Origin: Blautia sp. BIOML-A1 | GTDB lineage: Bacteria > Bacillota > Clostridia > Lachnospirales > Lachnospiraceae | Assembly: GCF_009883055.1 (NCBI RefSeq) | Contig: NZ_WWVR01000011.1 | Location: forward strand, 68,054 to 132,053 | Length of the DNA: 64,000 nt | Direction: 5' to 3' | Shown here: piece after piece, positions 1-9,256 of the stretch | Numbering within the stretch: position 1 is the stretch's first letter | How the letters are laid out: the number at the start of each line of letters is the position of its first letter | Position numbers and translations under genes: made by a program | The notes under the pieces: generated by a model | Seen by the model: the letters and a program-made list of their open reading frames with translations, nothing else | The model's database searches: none | Told to the model about the DNA's origin: nothing

Positions 1-2
1 GA

Positions 3-746
3 AACTTTGGTGAGTTCTTCAATAATCAGGTAGAATATGCCGGTGCGATTATCATGAGCCGTACAGATATTGTGGATGAGGCAAAAGCTCAGGCCGCAAT
101 GGAACTTCTTCGTGAAATTAATCCAAAGGCAGCTATCATTACTACACCGATCGAAGAACTGGAGGGTGCAAAAATCCTGGAGGTTATGGAACATCCGGTA
201 TCACTGGAGCAGGAAATGATGGAAGAAGAAGTATGCCCGGAATGTGGACATGTTCATGAACACGATCATCACCATCATGATCATGAGGAACATGAGCATC
301 ATCATGACCATGAGTGTGGATGCGGCCATGACCATGAACACGAGGAGCATGAGCACCATCATCACGACCATGAGTGCGGATGCGGCCATGACCATGAACA
401 CGAGGAGCATGAGCATCATCATCACGACCATGAGTGTGGATGTGGACATGATCATCACCATCATCATGCAGATGAGGTATTTACAAGCTGGGGACGCGAG
501 ACAATTAAGAAATATACAAGAGAGAACCTTGAGAAAATTCTTGAGACTCTGTCAGAGACAGAAGAATATGGAGTTATTCTTCGTGCAAAGGGAATGCTTC
601 CGGCAGAAGACGGAACATGGATCTATTTTGATATGGTTCCGGAAGAAACAGAGATCCGCGAGGGGGCACCGGAATATACAGGACGTCTCTGCGTGATCGG
701 TTCAAAACTCAAAGAGGATAAACTGGCTGAGCTTTTTGGCCTGTAA
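3..746 (+). CDS. CobW/P47K-family GTPase, C-terminal part, with His-rich metal-binding insert (5' partial)
   Basis: The reading frame is open from base 3, so the N-terminal GTPase core lies off the window. The visible part begins with the end of the G domain (NNQVEYAGAIIMSRTDIV, a variant of the NKxD guanine-recognition segment) and ends in a CobW-like C-terminal domain (about 75 residues). Between them is an insert of His, Glu, Asp and Cys residues built from a 20-residue period that ends in ECGCGHDH. CobW GTPases act as metallochaperones or metal sensors, and such inserts usually bind Zn, Ni or Co. The next gene is a second CobW-type protein 21 bp downstream, so the two are probably co-transcribed. 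The metal is not determined by the sequence. Confidence 0.85.
   Translation, partial: NFGEFFNNQVEYAGAIIMSRTDIVDEAKAQAAMELLREINPKAAIITTPIEELEGAKILEVMEHPVSLEQEMMEEEVCPECGHVHEHDHHHHDHEEHEHHHDHECGCGHDHEHEEHEHHHHDHECGCGHDHEHEEHEHHHHDHECGCGHDHHHHHADEVFTSWGRETIKKYTRENLEKILETLSETEEYGVILRAKGMLPAEDGTWIYFDMVPEETEIREGAPEYTGRLCVIGSKLKEDKLAELFGL
281..459 (+). repeat. 60-bp tandem repeat encoding His/Cys metal-binding units
   Basis: Three near-identical 60-bp units line up at 301-360, 361-420 and 421-459, with the last unit incomplete and a partial unit just before 301. Each encodes 20 residues rich in His and Glu plus a CGCG-type Cys pair. Copies differ mainly at third codon positions. The repeat lies wholly inside the CobW-like gene, so copy number can change in frame. 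Confidence 0.85.
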
Positions 747-767
747 TAACGGAGGAACATACAGACA

Positions 768-1721
768 ATGGAAGAAATCAAAGTGCCGATTTATTTAATG
801 ACAGGTTTCCTTGAAAGTGGAAAGACTTCTTTTCTGAATTTTACTATTCAGCAGGATTATTTTCACACAGACGGAAAAACTCTTCTGATTCTCTGTGAAG
901 AGGGTGAGGAAGAATACGATGAGGCTGCACTGAAAGCAAACAATACAGTTGTGGAAATTATCGAAAATAAAGAGGATTTTACAACTGAAAGACTGGTTGC
1001 CATGGATATCCTTCATCAGCCGGAACGAGTTATCATTGAATATAATGGAATGTGGCTTGTAAGTGACTTCGAAAAAATGCAGCTTCCACGGGGCTGGGGG
1101 GTAGAACAGCAGATCACTTGCGTAGATGCCAGTACCTTCCAGATGTATATGGCAAACATGAAATCCATTTTTATGGATATGATAAGAAACAGCGATATGG
1201 TTATTTTTAATCGCTGTAAGGAGGACGATCCACTCCCGACATATCGTCGTGGAATCAAGGTTGCGAACCAGAGAGCAGAAGTTATCTTTGAAGATGAAGA
1301 AGGTGAACTTGGAGATATTTTCCAGGATGAAATGCCATTTGACATAAATGCACCGGTGATCGATATTCTGCCTGAGGATTATGGTATCTGGTTTGTAGAT
1401 GCCATGGATCATCCGGAAAATTATGAAGGCAAAACGGTCAAATTTAAAGCCAGAGTCATGAAGCCGCGTGGAATGGGAAGTAAATTCTTTGTTCCGGGAC
1501 GTACTGCTATGACCTGCTGTGCAGATGACACCACTTTTCTTGGCTATGTATGCAAGAGTGCCTATGCACCAAAGCTGAATCCAGGAGAATGGGTAGAAGT
1601 TACCGCAAAAATTGGTGTGGAGAGAAGAAACGAGTATCAGGGAGAAGAGGGAATCGTTCTTTATGCAGATCATGTAGAAGTCTGCGAACCGCTGGCAGAT
1701 GAGATGGTTTACTTTAATTAA
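768..1721 (+). CDS. CobW-like GTPase fused to a YcgQ/TIGR03943-type C-terminal domain
   Basis: 317 aa. Residues 8-20 hold a Walker A of the CobW type (TGFLESGKTS), and IIEYNG near residue 90 resembles the ExxG motif of this GTPase family. From about residue 200 the protein resembles the C-terminal domain of YcgQ (DUF1980/TIGR03943): a GK-V-K segment, a TAMTCCADD motif, a GEWVEV strand and a terminal Tyr-rich tail. YcgQ proteins occur with YcgR permeases in zinc-responsive operons, so a role in metal handling is inferred. It is preceded by GGAGG and follows the His-rich CobW gene by 21 bp. The fusion is recognised by motif only. Confidence 0.75.
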   Translation: MEEIKVPIYLMTGFLESGKTSFLNFTIQQDYFHTDGKTLLILCEEGEEEYDEAALKANNTVVEIIENKEDFTTERLVAMDILHQPERVIIEYNGMWLVSDFEKMQLPRGWGVEQQITCVDASTFQMYMANMKSIFMDMIRNSDMVIFNRCKEDDPLPTYRRGIKVANQRAEVIFEDEEGELGDIFQDEMPFDINAPVIDILPEDYGIWFVDAMDHPENYEGKTVKFKARVMKPRGMGSKFFVPGRTAMTCCADDTTFLGYVCKSAYAPKLNPGEWVEVTAKIGVERRNEYQGEEGIVLYADHVEVCEPLADEMVYFN

Positions 1722-1741
1722 AACTAAGCGAGGAAATTTGA

Positions 1742-2320
1742 ATGTATTTGATTGTAGGTTTGGGAAATCCCGGAAGGCAGTATGAAGCAACACGCCACAA
1801 TATGGGATTTGATGTGATTGACAAACTGGTAGAAGAATACCAGGTTCCCCAGGGCGGTGTGAAGTTTAATGCCATGTATGGAAAAGGTATCATAGGAGGG
1901 CAGCCGGCTCTCCTTATGAAACCTCTGTCTTATATGAATCTCAGCGGAGGTCCGGTACGGGAGATGGCAAACTACTTCAAAATCGATCCGGAGACAGAGA
2001 TGATCGTTATCTATGATGACATTGATCTGGATCCGGGACAGATTCGGATCCGTAAGAAGGGCAGTGCCGGAGGACATAATGGAATCAAGAATATCATCCA
2101 GGAACTGGGAACGCAGAAATTTGTACGTATCAAAGTTGGGGTAGGTGCAAAGCCAAAGGGATGGGATCTTGCAGATTATGTTCTTGGCAGATTTGGAAAA
2201 GAAGACCGCAAACTCGTTGATGAGGCACAGGAACGGGCATGCAAGGCAGTAGAACTGATTCTGTCGGACGGCCCGGATGCTGCCATGAATGAATACAACA
2301 AAAAACTGGAGGTTGTATGA
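1742..2320 (+). CDS. pth: Peptidyl-tRNA hydrolase
   Basis: 192 aa, the normal length for bacterial Pth. It hydrolyses the ester bond of peptidyl-tRNAs dropped by the ribosome. The N-terminal signature MYLIVGLGNPGRQYEATRHN carries the conserved Asn and the catalytic His (residue 20). DDIDLDPGQIRIRKKGSAGG contains the conserved Asp and the GSAGGHNG loop. The stop overlaps the mfd start by 4 bp, so the two are translationally coupled. The pth-mfd order is common in Firmicutes. Confidence 0.97.
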   Translation: MYLIVGLGNPGRQYEATRHNMGFDVIDKLVEEYQVPQGGVKFNAMYGKGIIGGQPALLMKPLSYMNLSGGPVREMANYFKIDPETEMIVIYDDIDLDPGQIRIRKKGSAGGHNGIKNIIQELGTQKFVRIKVGVGAKPKGWDLADYVLGRFGKEDRKLVDEAQERACKAVELILSDGPDAAMNEYNKKLEVV

Positions 2321-5300
2321 AAACATTTTTGCGTCCTCTGCAGAATCTTGCAGAGATGGAAGCAATATGCAGACAGGCAAAAAATAATCGTGGAATACTG
2401 GAGATTAGTGGTTGTATGGAGTCCCAGAAAGCTCATTTTATATATGGGCTTTCCGGGCTTTTTCCATCTCATCTGATTTTGGCAGAAGATGAGAAAGCTG
2501 CGAAAGAGCTGTATGAAGATTATCGTTTTTATGATAAGAATGTATATTATTACCCTGCAAAGGATCTGCTTTTTTTTCAGGCAGATATTCATGGAAATCT
2601 CCTGATCCGTCAGAGGATGTGCGTTATTAAGGCATTGCTGGAGCAGAAAGAGGATATTACAGTTGTCACCAGTATAGATGGATGCATGGATTATCTTCAG
2701 CCGCTTGATAAAATTGAAAAACAGCTGCTTCATTTCCGAAATGACAGTACACTGGATATGGATAAGCTCAAGGATGCACTTGTTCATATGGGATATGAGC
2801 GTGTGGGTCAGGTTGAGATGCCCGGACAGTTTTCTGTTCGAGGTGGGATTGTGGATATCTATTCTCTCACAGAAGAGAATCCGTGGAGAATTGAGCTCTG
2901 GGGAGATGAGATTGATTCCATCCGTACATTTGATTCGCAGAGCCAGCGTTCTCTGGAAAATCTTGATGAAATTACCATCTATCCTGCTGTAGAGCAGCCG
3001 GTCGAAAAGGATGGAGTTTCTTTCCTGGATTATTTTTCGGAAGAGAACAGTCTTGTGTTTTTGGATGAGCCGAACCGTCTGGAGGAAAATGCAAAAGCAG
3101 TAGAAGAAGAATTTCGTCAGAGCTGCGAGAACCGTCAGCAGAAAGGGGAGGGAAATCTTTCCCAGAGCTGGATGTGCAGCTGGGAAAAACTGAGATATAA
3201 GCTGAATGACCGAAACTGTATTTCCGTGTCACTTATGGAACCCAAACGGGCGGACTGGAAGATCACAGAACAGTTTAATCTGACAGTGAAATCTGTGAGT
3301 TCCTATCAGAGTAGTTTTTCACTTCTGGTCAAGGATCTTAAACAGTATAAGAAGCAGGGATATCAGATTGTACTTCTCTCAGGATCGAGAACCAGGGCAG
3401 AGCGTCTTGCGAAGGATCTTCAGGATGAGGGATTGAGTGCCTTTTACGGAAAAGATTTTGATCATGTGCTGGAACCTGGTGTGATCATGGTTGCATATGG
3501 GCATGCCCGTCGAGGATTTGAATATCCTTTTATTAAATTTGCAGTTATCACCGAGACGGATATTTTTGGAAAAGAGCAGAAGAAGCGAAAGAAAAAGAAA
3601 GAATATAACGGAAAGCGGATTCAGGATTTCTCAGAGCTTTCTATTGGAGACTTTGTTGTTCATGAGAAGCATGGGCTGGGCATTTACCGTGGCATTGAGA
3701 AGGTTGCGGTAGATAAGGTTGCGAAGGATTATATCAAGATTGAATATCGTAATGGAAGCAATCTGTATATACTTGCCACGCAGCTTGATGCCCTGCAGAA
3801 GTATGCCGGGTCAGAAACTGCCAGACCGCCGAAGCTGAATCGGCTTGGTGGTCAGGAATGGAAAAAAACAAAATCCAGAGTTCGTGGTGCTGTTCAGAAT
3901 ATCGCGAAGGAACTGGTGGAGCTTTATGCGGTCCGTCAGGAAAAAGAAGGATATGTCTGTGGACCGGATACGGTATGGCAGAGGGAGTTTGAGGAGATGT
4001 TTCCTTATGAGGAAACAGAGGATCAGCTTGCTGCAATTGAGGATACCAAGAAAGATATGGAGAGCACCAAGATCATGGATCGTCTTGTATGCGGGGACGT
4101 AGGCTATGGTAAGACAGAGATTGCCCTTCGTGCGGCGTTTAAAGCCGTTCAGGAGAGCCGTCAGGTTGTCTATCTGGTACCGACTACCATTCTTGCACAG
4201 CAGGTCTATAATACCTTTGTACAGCGAATGAATGAGTTTCCGGTGCGAGTGGATCTTCTGTGCCGTTTTCGTACACCGTCCCAGCAGCAGAAGACCATTG
4301 CAGATCTGAAAAAAGGACAGGTTGACATAATCATCGGAACGCACAGAGTTTTGTCAAAAGATGTCACGTTCAAAAATCTGGGCCTTCTGATCATCGATGA
4401 AGAACAGAGATTTGGTGTTGCCCATAAAGAAAAAATCAAACAGCTCAAGAAAGATGTTGATGTACTGACACTGACGGCAACTCCGATCCCAAGAACTCTT
4501 CATATGAGCATGATCGGAATCCGCGATATGAGTGTTCTGGAAGAGCCGCCTATGGATCGTGTCCCAATTCAGACCTACGTTATGGAATATGATGAAGAAA
4601 CTGTCCGGGAGGCGATCAACAGGGAACTTCGAAGAGACGGACAGGTTTATTATGTATACAACCGGGTGAATGACATTGCAGATGTGGCAGCACGTCTCTC
4701 CGAACTTATTCCAGATGCGAGAGTTGATTTTGCACATGGACAGATGAGTGAGAGAGAACTGGAGGCCGTCATGTATTCATTTATCAATGGGGAGATCGAT
4801 GTGCTGGTTTCTACAACGATCATAGAGACAGGACTTGATATTTCGAATGTAAACACGATGATCATCCATGATTCGGATCGTTATGGGCTTTCGCAGCTTT
4901 ATCAGCTTCGGGGAAGAATCGGACGTTCCAATCGTACTGCGTATGCATTCTTAATGTATCGCAGAAATACAATGCTTAAAGAGACAGCAGAAAAACGACT
5001 GTCAGCGATCCGAGAATACACAGATCTTGGAAGTGGATTCAAGATCGCCATGAGGGATCTTGAACTGCGTGGAGCAGGAAACCTTCTTGGCGCAGAGCAG
5101 CATGGTCATATGAATGCGGTTGGATATGATCTTTACTGCAAGATGCTCAGCGAGGCAGTAAAAGAAGCAAAAGGAATCCATACAATGGAAGATTTTGAAA
5201 CAATGATCGATCTGAACATGGATGCTTTCATTCCGGATACCTATATCAGTAATGAGTATCAGAAACTGGATATTTACAAAAGAACTGCAGGCATTGAAAC

Positions 5301-5637
5301 AACACAGGATTATGATGATATGCTGGAAGAGCTTCTAGATCGTTTTGGGGAGCTGCCGAAGGCAGTATTAAACCTTCTGACGATTGCCAGACTCAAGGCA
5401 CTTGCACACAGGAGTTATGTGACAGAGATCAAGCAGACAGGAAAAGATATGAAGATCACGCTGTATGAACGTGCGAAACTGAATCCGGCAGGATTTCCGG
5501 AACTGATGCAGAAATACAGGCGGGGGCTTCAGTTTAAAAACGAGCAGGAACCGAAATTCATTCTGACTCCGGTCGGAAATATTCTGACAGCCCTCACCGA
5601 TTTTCTGAATGAACTGGAAAAGCTGGTGGAAGAATAA
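2317..5637 (+). CDS. mfd: Transcription-repair coupling factor Mfd
   Basis: 1106 aa, slightly shorter than the roughly 1150-1180 aa of typical Mfd. It displaces RNA polymerase stalled at lesions and recruits UvrA. In order: an N-terminal UvrB-like module (to about 350), an RNA-polymerase interacting CarD-like domain (about 440-520, ELSIGDFVVHEKHGLGIYRG), a superfamily 2 translocase with Walker A GDVGYGKT near 593, DEEQ box near 693 and TATPIPRTL motif, a second RecA lobe with QLRGRIGRS, and the C-terminal TRCF domain. It starts inside the pth stop. An 18-bp palindromic insertion sits directly after the stop codon. Confidence 0.97.
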   Translation: MKTFLRPLQNLAEMEAICRQAKNNRGILEISGCMESQKAHFIYGLSGLFPSHLILAEDEKAAKELYEDYRFYDKNVYYYPAKDLLFFQADIHGNLLIRQRMCVIKALLEQKEDITVVTSIDGCMDYLQPLDKIEKQLLHFRNDSTLDMDKLKDALVHMGYERVGQVEMPGQFSVRGGIVDIYSLTEENPWRIELWGDEIDSIRTFDSQSQRSLENLDEITIYPAVEQPVEKDGVSFLDYFSEENSLVFLDEPNRLEENAKAVEEEFRQSCENRQQKGEGNLSQSWMCSWEKLRYKLNDRNCISVSLMEPKRADWKITEQFNLTVKSVSSYQSSFSLLVKDLKQYKKQGYQIVLLSGSRTRAERLAKDLQDEGLSAFYGKDFDHVLEPGVIMVAYGHARRGFEYPFIKFAVITETDIFGKEQKKRKKKKEYNGKRIQDFSELSIGDFVVHEKHGLGIYRGIEKVAVDKVAKDYIKIEYRNGSNLYILATQLDALQKYAGSETARPPKLNRLGGQEWKKTKSRVRGAVQNIAKELVELYAVRQEKEGYVCGPDTVWQREFEEMFPYEETEDQLAAIEDTKKDMESTKIMDRLVCGDVGYGKTEIALRAAFKAVQESRQVVYLVPTTILAQQVYNTFVQRMNEFPVRVDLLCRFRTPSQQQKTIADLKKGQVDIIIGTHRVLSKDVTFKNLGLLIIDEEQRFGVAHKEKIKQLKKDVDVLTLTATPIPRTLHMSMIGIRDMSVLEEPPMDRVPIQTYVMEYDEETVREAINRELRRDGQVYYVYNRVNDIADVAARLSELIPDARVDFAHGQMSERELEAVMYSFINGEIDVLVSTTIIETGLDISNVNTMIIHDSDRYGLSQLYQLRGRIGRSNRTAYAFLMYRRNTMLKETAEKRLSAIREYTDLGSGFKIAMRDLELRGAGNLLGAEQHGHMNAVGYDLYCKMLSEAVKEAKGIHTMEDFETMIDLNMDAFIPDTYISNEYQKLDIYKRTAGIETTQDYDDMLEELLDRFGELPKAVLNLLTIARLKALAHRSYVTEIKQTGKDMKITLYERAKLNPAGFPELMQKYRRGLQFKNEQEPKFILTPVGNILTALTDFLNELEKLVEE

Positions 5638-5638
5638 A

Positions 5639-5656
5639 GTAACTGTTCACAGCAAC
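5639..5656. mobile_element. 18-bp palindromic mini-element with 8-bp flanking duplication
   Basis: GTAACTGTTCACAGCAAC lies between two exact copies of AGAATAAA (5631-5638 and 5657-5664). The left copy includes the mfd stop codon. The sequence matches the left end of the 142-bp elements at 13501 and 16516. The flanking repeat has the same 8-bp length as at the other copies, which points to insertion with target-site duplication rather than chance similarity. Confidence 0.6.
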
Positions 5657-5807
5657 AGAATAAATCCTGACTTAAGGGAACAGCAGGAGAAACGTGTTTA
5701 TTTTGTGAAAAAACATGGTTTCTTGAGGAATATCCTTGCCCTGAAAGAGAAAAAAGTTTATACTCATACTATTAGGTTATTGCCTACAGGCAATCATGGA
5801 GGAAAAT

Positions 5808-7307
5808 ATGAAAGAAATGACAAAGAAAACAGCCGTTGTTGCTATGGCAGGTATTATGGCTGCAGGGATGCTTACCGGATGCGGTGAGAAGAAATTAGAC
5901 GGAAGCAAGACGGTTGCTACAGTAGATGGAACAAAGATTCCACTGGGAGTTGTAAGTCTTTCTGTCAGAGAAGGTCAGATGCAGACAGAAGCTATGTACA
6001 GAAGTTATATGGGCGGCTCTGATTTTGATATCTGGGATACAGAAGCAGAGAAAGGCAAAACCTACGGAGAGCAGGCTGTAGAAGAATCTCTCAAGGATGT
6101 AGAGCTTATGTACATCATGAAAGCAAAGGCAGCAGACTATGATGTTGAACTGACAGATGAGGATGAGAAGGCGATTGCAGAAGTAGCAGCTTCATTTATG
6201 GAAGCAAACTCTGAGGAAACGATTGCAGATCTGGCAGTGACAGAAGATCAGGTTAAGACTTATCTGGAACTTCAGACTTACAAACAGAAGATCCATGATC
6301 CGATCATTGCAGATGTAGACAAGAATGTTTCCGATGAGGAAGCACAACAGTCTTCTTTTGAGTATGTCAGCGTCAGCACAGCGGATTTAAGTGATGATGA
6401 GATCAAAGAAAAGAAGGAAGATGCACAGAAGATCCTGGATGGCCTTAAGGCAGATCCGGATGGAGATTTTAGTGAAATCGCCAAATCTGTAGATGATTCT
6501 TATTCTTCCCTGAGCGGTACCTTTGATGCAAACGAGACCAGTGAGGATGAGGACACAGATGACGAAGATGCAGATGAGGACAGCAGTTCTTACAGCGGTA
6601 CTTATCCGGAGGAAGTGATCGATGTTCTTCGGACACTCGATGATGGAGAGGTTGCCTCTGATATCATCGAGACAGATACAGCATATTATGTTGTAAAACT
6701 GAACAAGAAGGATGATGAAGAAGCGACAGAGACCAAGAAAGAAAGCATCATTTCTACAAGAGAGCAGACACTGTATACAGACACTACAGAGAAGTGGCTG
6801 GATGATGCAGACATCAAAGAAAAAAAGAAAGTTCTCAAGACTCTTAAAGTAACAGACAATCATAAATATGTTGCACCGACTGCAACACCGGCTCCTACAG
6901 AGGAAGCTGCTGAGACTGAGGAGGTTACAGAAACTCCGGAAGCAGATGCAACTGAGACTCCGGAGGTAACAGAAGCAGCAGATACCACAACAACACCGGA
7001 AGCTACGGAAGCACCTTCCTACAGTACAGATACATCTCTGACAGTCAAGGATGGAGATACTGTAAATATTGATTATGTAGGTAAGATCGACGGAACAGCT
7101 TTCGATGGCGGAAGTACTAATGGACAGGGAACAGACCTTGAGATTGGTTCCGGAAGTTATATTGATGATTTTGAAGATCAGCTCGTAGGAGCTCATCCAG
7201 GAGATGAAGTAGAAGTAACCGTAACTTTCCCGGATGATTACGGCGCAGCAGATCTTGCCGGAAAAGAAGCAGTATTTGATGTTACTGTGAATGGAATTTA
7301 TGAATAA
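5808..7307 (+). CDS. PrsA/SurA-like lipoprotein foldase with C-terminal FKBP domain
   Basis: 499 aa from this start, which has TGGAGG five bases upstream. An in-frame ATG at 5796 overlaps that ribosome site and is less likely. A signal peptide ends in a lipobox (MLTGCG), so the protein is predicted to be a membrane-anchored lipoprotein outside the cell. A SurA-N/parvulin-like region (to about 350) is followed by a Thr/Pro/Glu-rich linker. The last roughly 90 residues form an FKBP-type peptidyl-prolyl isomerase ([21 protein letters not shown], then [17 protein letters not shown]), like the trigger-factor isomerase domain. It probably helps exported proteins fold. An Asp/Glu-rich stretch near residue 250 is unusual. 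Confidence 0.85.
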   Translation: MKEMTKKTAVVAMAGIMAAGMLTGCGEKKLDGSKTVATVDGTKIPLGVVSLSVREGQMQTEAMYRSYMGGSDFDIWDTEAEKGKTYGEQAVEESLKDVELMYIMKAKAADYDVELTDEDEKAIAEVAASFMEANSEETIADLAVTEDQVKTYLELQTYKQKIHDPIIADVDKNVSDEEAQQSSFEYVSVSTADLSDDEIKEKKEDAQKILDGLKADPDGDFSEIAKSVDDSYSSLSGTFDANETSEDEDTDDEDADEDSSSYSGTYPEEVIDVLRTLDDGEVASDIIETDTAYYVVKLNKKDDEEATETKKESIISTREQTLYTDTTEKWLDDADIKEKKKVLKTLKVTDNHKYVAPTATPAPTEEAAETEEVTETPEADATETPEVTEAADTTTTPEATEAPSYSTDTSLTVKDGDTVNIDYVGKIDGTAFDGGSTNGQGTDLEIGSGSYIDDFEDQLVGAHPGDEVEVTVTFPDDYGAADLAGKEAVFDVTVNGIYE

Positions 7308-7323
7308 AAAACTATAAAAATCA

Positions 7324-7354
7324 AGCCCCGCAGCATTCGCTGCGGGGCTGTTTA
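7324..7354 (+). terminator. Intrinsic terminator after the foldase gene
   Basis: A perfect 10-bp stem, AGCCCCGCAG (7324-7333) with CTGCGGGGCT (7340-7349), has a 6-base loop and a short T run. It sits between convergent genes and may serve both strands. Confidence 0.85.
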
Positions 7355-7366
7355 AATGGAAATATG

Positions 7367-8518
7367 TTAAAGTTGTTCACTATTATCCTCAGAAAAACTT
7401 CCTGTCACATGAATACCATTGATTTCAACATCTCCCTCCATTGGAATGACAATACATTTACGTCCATCAATGATCTGGGTTTCAATTAATGCCGCGCGGT
7501 CTGGATCCACGTGAATGACAACATCAGGGGTCTTGATCTCTGTCCGGCGGGTGTTAGTAATGTTGGACACCATGAGAGATGCATTTTCTCCGGCTGTGGC
7601 TTCATAACACTGGTCAAAGGTTTCCATTTTTTCTTCTTCAACACCACATTCCTCGAAGAGGCGTTTCACTTCCGATTTGGTGAGCACAGCCGGTTCAGGA
7701 GAATCCTTCTGTGATTCAACCCACTCATTTAACTTCTCATGAATGTTCATGACAGTATCATAAGCACAGTCTTCCCCCAGGGTTTCCTCCACAAGGGCAT
7801 TGAAGGAATCTCTTTGTCCACCGGCTGAAAGCGGAGTTTCACAGCCAAACAGTTCGTCTACAAAAGTACTGCGAAGTTTTTCTGCATTCTTGGAGTAATA
7901 GAGAAGTCCGTGGATATCTGTACTGCGGTCATTGAATACAGGGAACAGAAATCCAAGGTCAGGCATTTCTACGATCCAGTCACGGATACGATCCTCAATG
8001 TTATTGGTTTTGGCATTGTAGCAGAGCCCTGCCTTGGAAAGGTTTACAGGACAGATGCTGCACAGAATGTGATCATAAATTTCATCAGATGCGTCAAACA
8101 TTTCCTGACCATCGGAGGACTTGCCGGGGATATCATATACGGCATGGATCAGGATGATGTAATAATTTTCTCCGTAATCATAAGCCTGGATGACCTTATC
8201 ATAAAACTCTTCCAGAATAGAATCATCCTGGAGTTTACTTCCACGCAGACGAAGAAGAAATTCCTGAGTACCGCCTTCTTTTTCCTGTTCAAGAGGAAAG
8301 TCCATATTGATGAGGTTTTTGCCGACGGTACCGGAAAGTGTTTTTTTGAAAATTTCAAAGTATTTAAACATTTCTTCTTCAGAAAGAGAAAGAAATGCTT
8401 CTTTCAGTTTGGTTTTTTTGTTTTTTTCTCCGTCAACATAGCAGCCGCAGATGCGTGTAATAGCACAGTTGTTGGGTGTGAATTGTTTCTTGATTTCGGA
8501 TATTTCTTTTTTATTCAT
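7367..8518 (-). CDS. DUF4317 family protein
   Basis: 383 aa starting MNKKEISEIKKQF. The start has AAGGAG seven bases upstream; a TTG two codons earlier lacks proper spacing. It resembles the DUF4317 family found mainly in Clostridia, recognised from the N-terminal NKKEI and ITRICGCYVDGEKNK segments and the GLLYYSKN motif. It is cytosolic with no signal peptide. No biochemical role is known. It follows the phosphoribosyltransferase gene on the same strand but a strong hairpin separates them, so it is probably its own unit. Confidence 0.8.
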   Translation of the reverse strand: MNKKEISEIKKQFTPNNCAITRICGCYVDGEKNKKTKLKEAFLSLSEEEMFKYFEIFKKTLSGTVGKNLINMDFPLEQEKEGGTQEFLLRLRGSKLQDDSILEEFYDKVIQAYDYGENYYIILIHAVYDIPGKSSDGQEMFDASDEIYDHILCSICPVNLSKAGLCYNAKTNNIEDRIRDWIVEMPDLGFLFPVFNDRSTDIHGLLYYSKNAEKLRSTFVDELFGCETPLSAGGQRDSFNALVEETLGEDCAYDTVMNIHEKLNEWVESQKDSPEPAVLTKSEVKRLFEECGVEEEKMETFDQCYEATAGENASLMVSNITNTRRTEIKTPDVVIHVDPDRAALIETQIIDGRKCIVIPMEGDVEINGIHVTGSFSEDNSEQL

Positions 8519-8565
8519 AAACAAACTCCTTGTATCTGAAAATATAAAAAGTATTTCTGGTCAGA

Positions 8566-8592
8566 AAAAAAGGGCCATAAGGCCCTTTTTAC
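8566..8592 (-). terminator. Intrinsic terminator between the phosphoribosyltransferase and DUF4317 genes
   Basis: Stem AAAAAGGGCC (8567-8576) with GGCCCTTTTT (8581-8590), 4-base loop. T runs exist on both strands, so it can end the minus-strand phosphoribosyltransferase transcript. Confidence 0.8.
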
Positions 8593-8595
8593 AAG

Positions 8596-9237
8596 TTAGA
8601 TTTTGGAATAACCAAAACCGTTTACCAGTGCATCCAGTTTCTGTTTCTGGGCACATAAAGGACAGGTTGCAGCAGAATAAGAACCATAATTCGGAAGATC
8701 CTGATGGTTAAAAATACTGTAAACCGGCAGACCGGCAATGCTGGTGGCTGCACTGAAAATGGAAGCAATGCCGCGGATCGCACCGCCATAATACAAAATA
8801 CTCTCAATTGCACGGGACAGAGTTTCTCCGGTAGTGATCGAGCCATCCAGGATCAGGATGTTTTTGCCACGGATCATTGGCTGAATGTTATCGCGGAAGA
8901 TAATCTGTCCGGAGTTATTGTATTCCGGTGAAGTGATATAAATAGTCTGATGAGAATTCATGGAATAAACACCGGCTCTGGTAAGCGTTTCTGCCAGATA
9001 AGCTCCGACAACTTCCAGTCCGCTCATACAGATGATCGTATCGACAGGAATACTTGTTTCGTAGTTGGCAGCCAGTGCTTCCGCGATGCGCATTGCCTCA
9101 GAACTTCTGGAACGCATGGTAGTGAGATCCAGATAGTGGGTGATGTGAGACTGCGGCGTTGCAAAATGTCCAGCATAAACCTTGAGCTGGATCTTCTTAT
9201 TGCTGCGAGCATAAATTTTGGTCATTTTTGATTCCAT
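8596..9237 (-). CDS. Phosphoribosyltransferase-family protein
   Basis: 213 aa from MESKMTKIYARS, preceded by GGGAGGGA; the longer frame upstream has no ribosome site. The PRPP-binding loop of type I phosphoribosyltransferases is visible as ILILDGSITTGETL, close to the canonical VLIVDDxxxTGxT. A flexible-loop region and an orotate-PRTase-like fold are suggested by the IIPVDTIICMSGLEVVGA-type segment. A C-terminal pair CPLC (near residue 195) could bind metal and is not part of the core fold. The substrate base is unknown. It lies 19 bp after the 128-aa gene and is probably co-transcribed with it. Confidence 0.8.
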   Translation of the reverse strand: MESKMTKIYARSNKKIQLKVYAGHFATPQSHITHYLDLTTMRSRSSEAMRIAEALAANYETSIPVDTIICMSGLEVVGAYLAETLTRAGVYSMNSHQTIYITSPEYNNSGQIIFRDNIQPMIRGKNILILDGSITTGETLSRAIESILYYGGAIRGIASIFSAATSIAGLPVYSIFNHQDLPNYGSYSAATCPLCAQKQKLDALVNGFGYSKI

Positions 9238-9256
9238 AAAATCCCTCCCTAAAATA

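Noticed and set aside
201..467. Minus-strand open frame rich in Met opposite the His-rich repeat
   Set aside because: It is the complement of His/Glu codons (CAT/ATG) and has no ribosome site; composition explains it fully.
281..470. Regular 60-bp repeats as a possible CRISPR array
   Set aside because: Units are contiguous without spacers and remain in the coding frame of the CobW gene.
795..1793. 332-codon minus-strand frame opposite the second CobW gene
   Set aside because: It shows no recognisable domain, has Cys/Phe/Ile-rich composition typical of antisense frames, and the plus strand encodes a clear protein.
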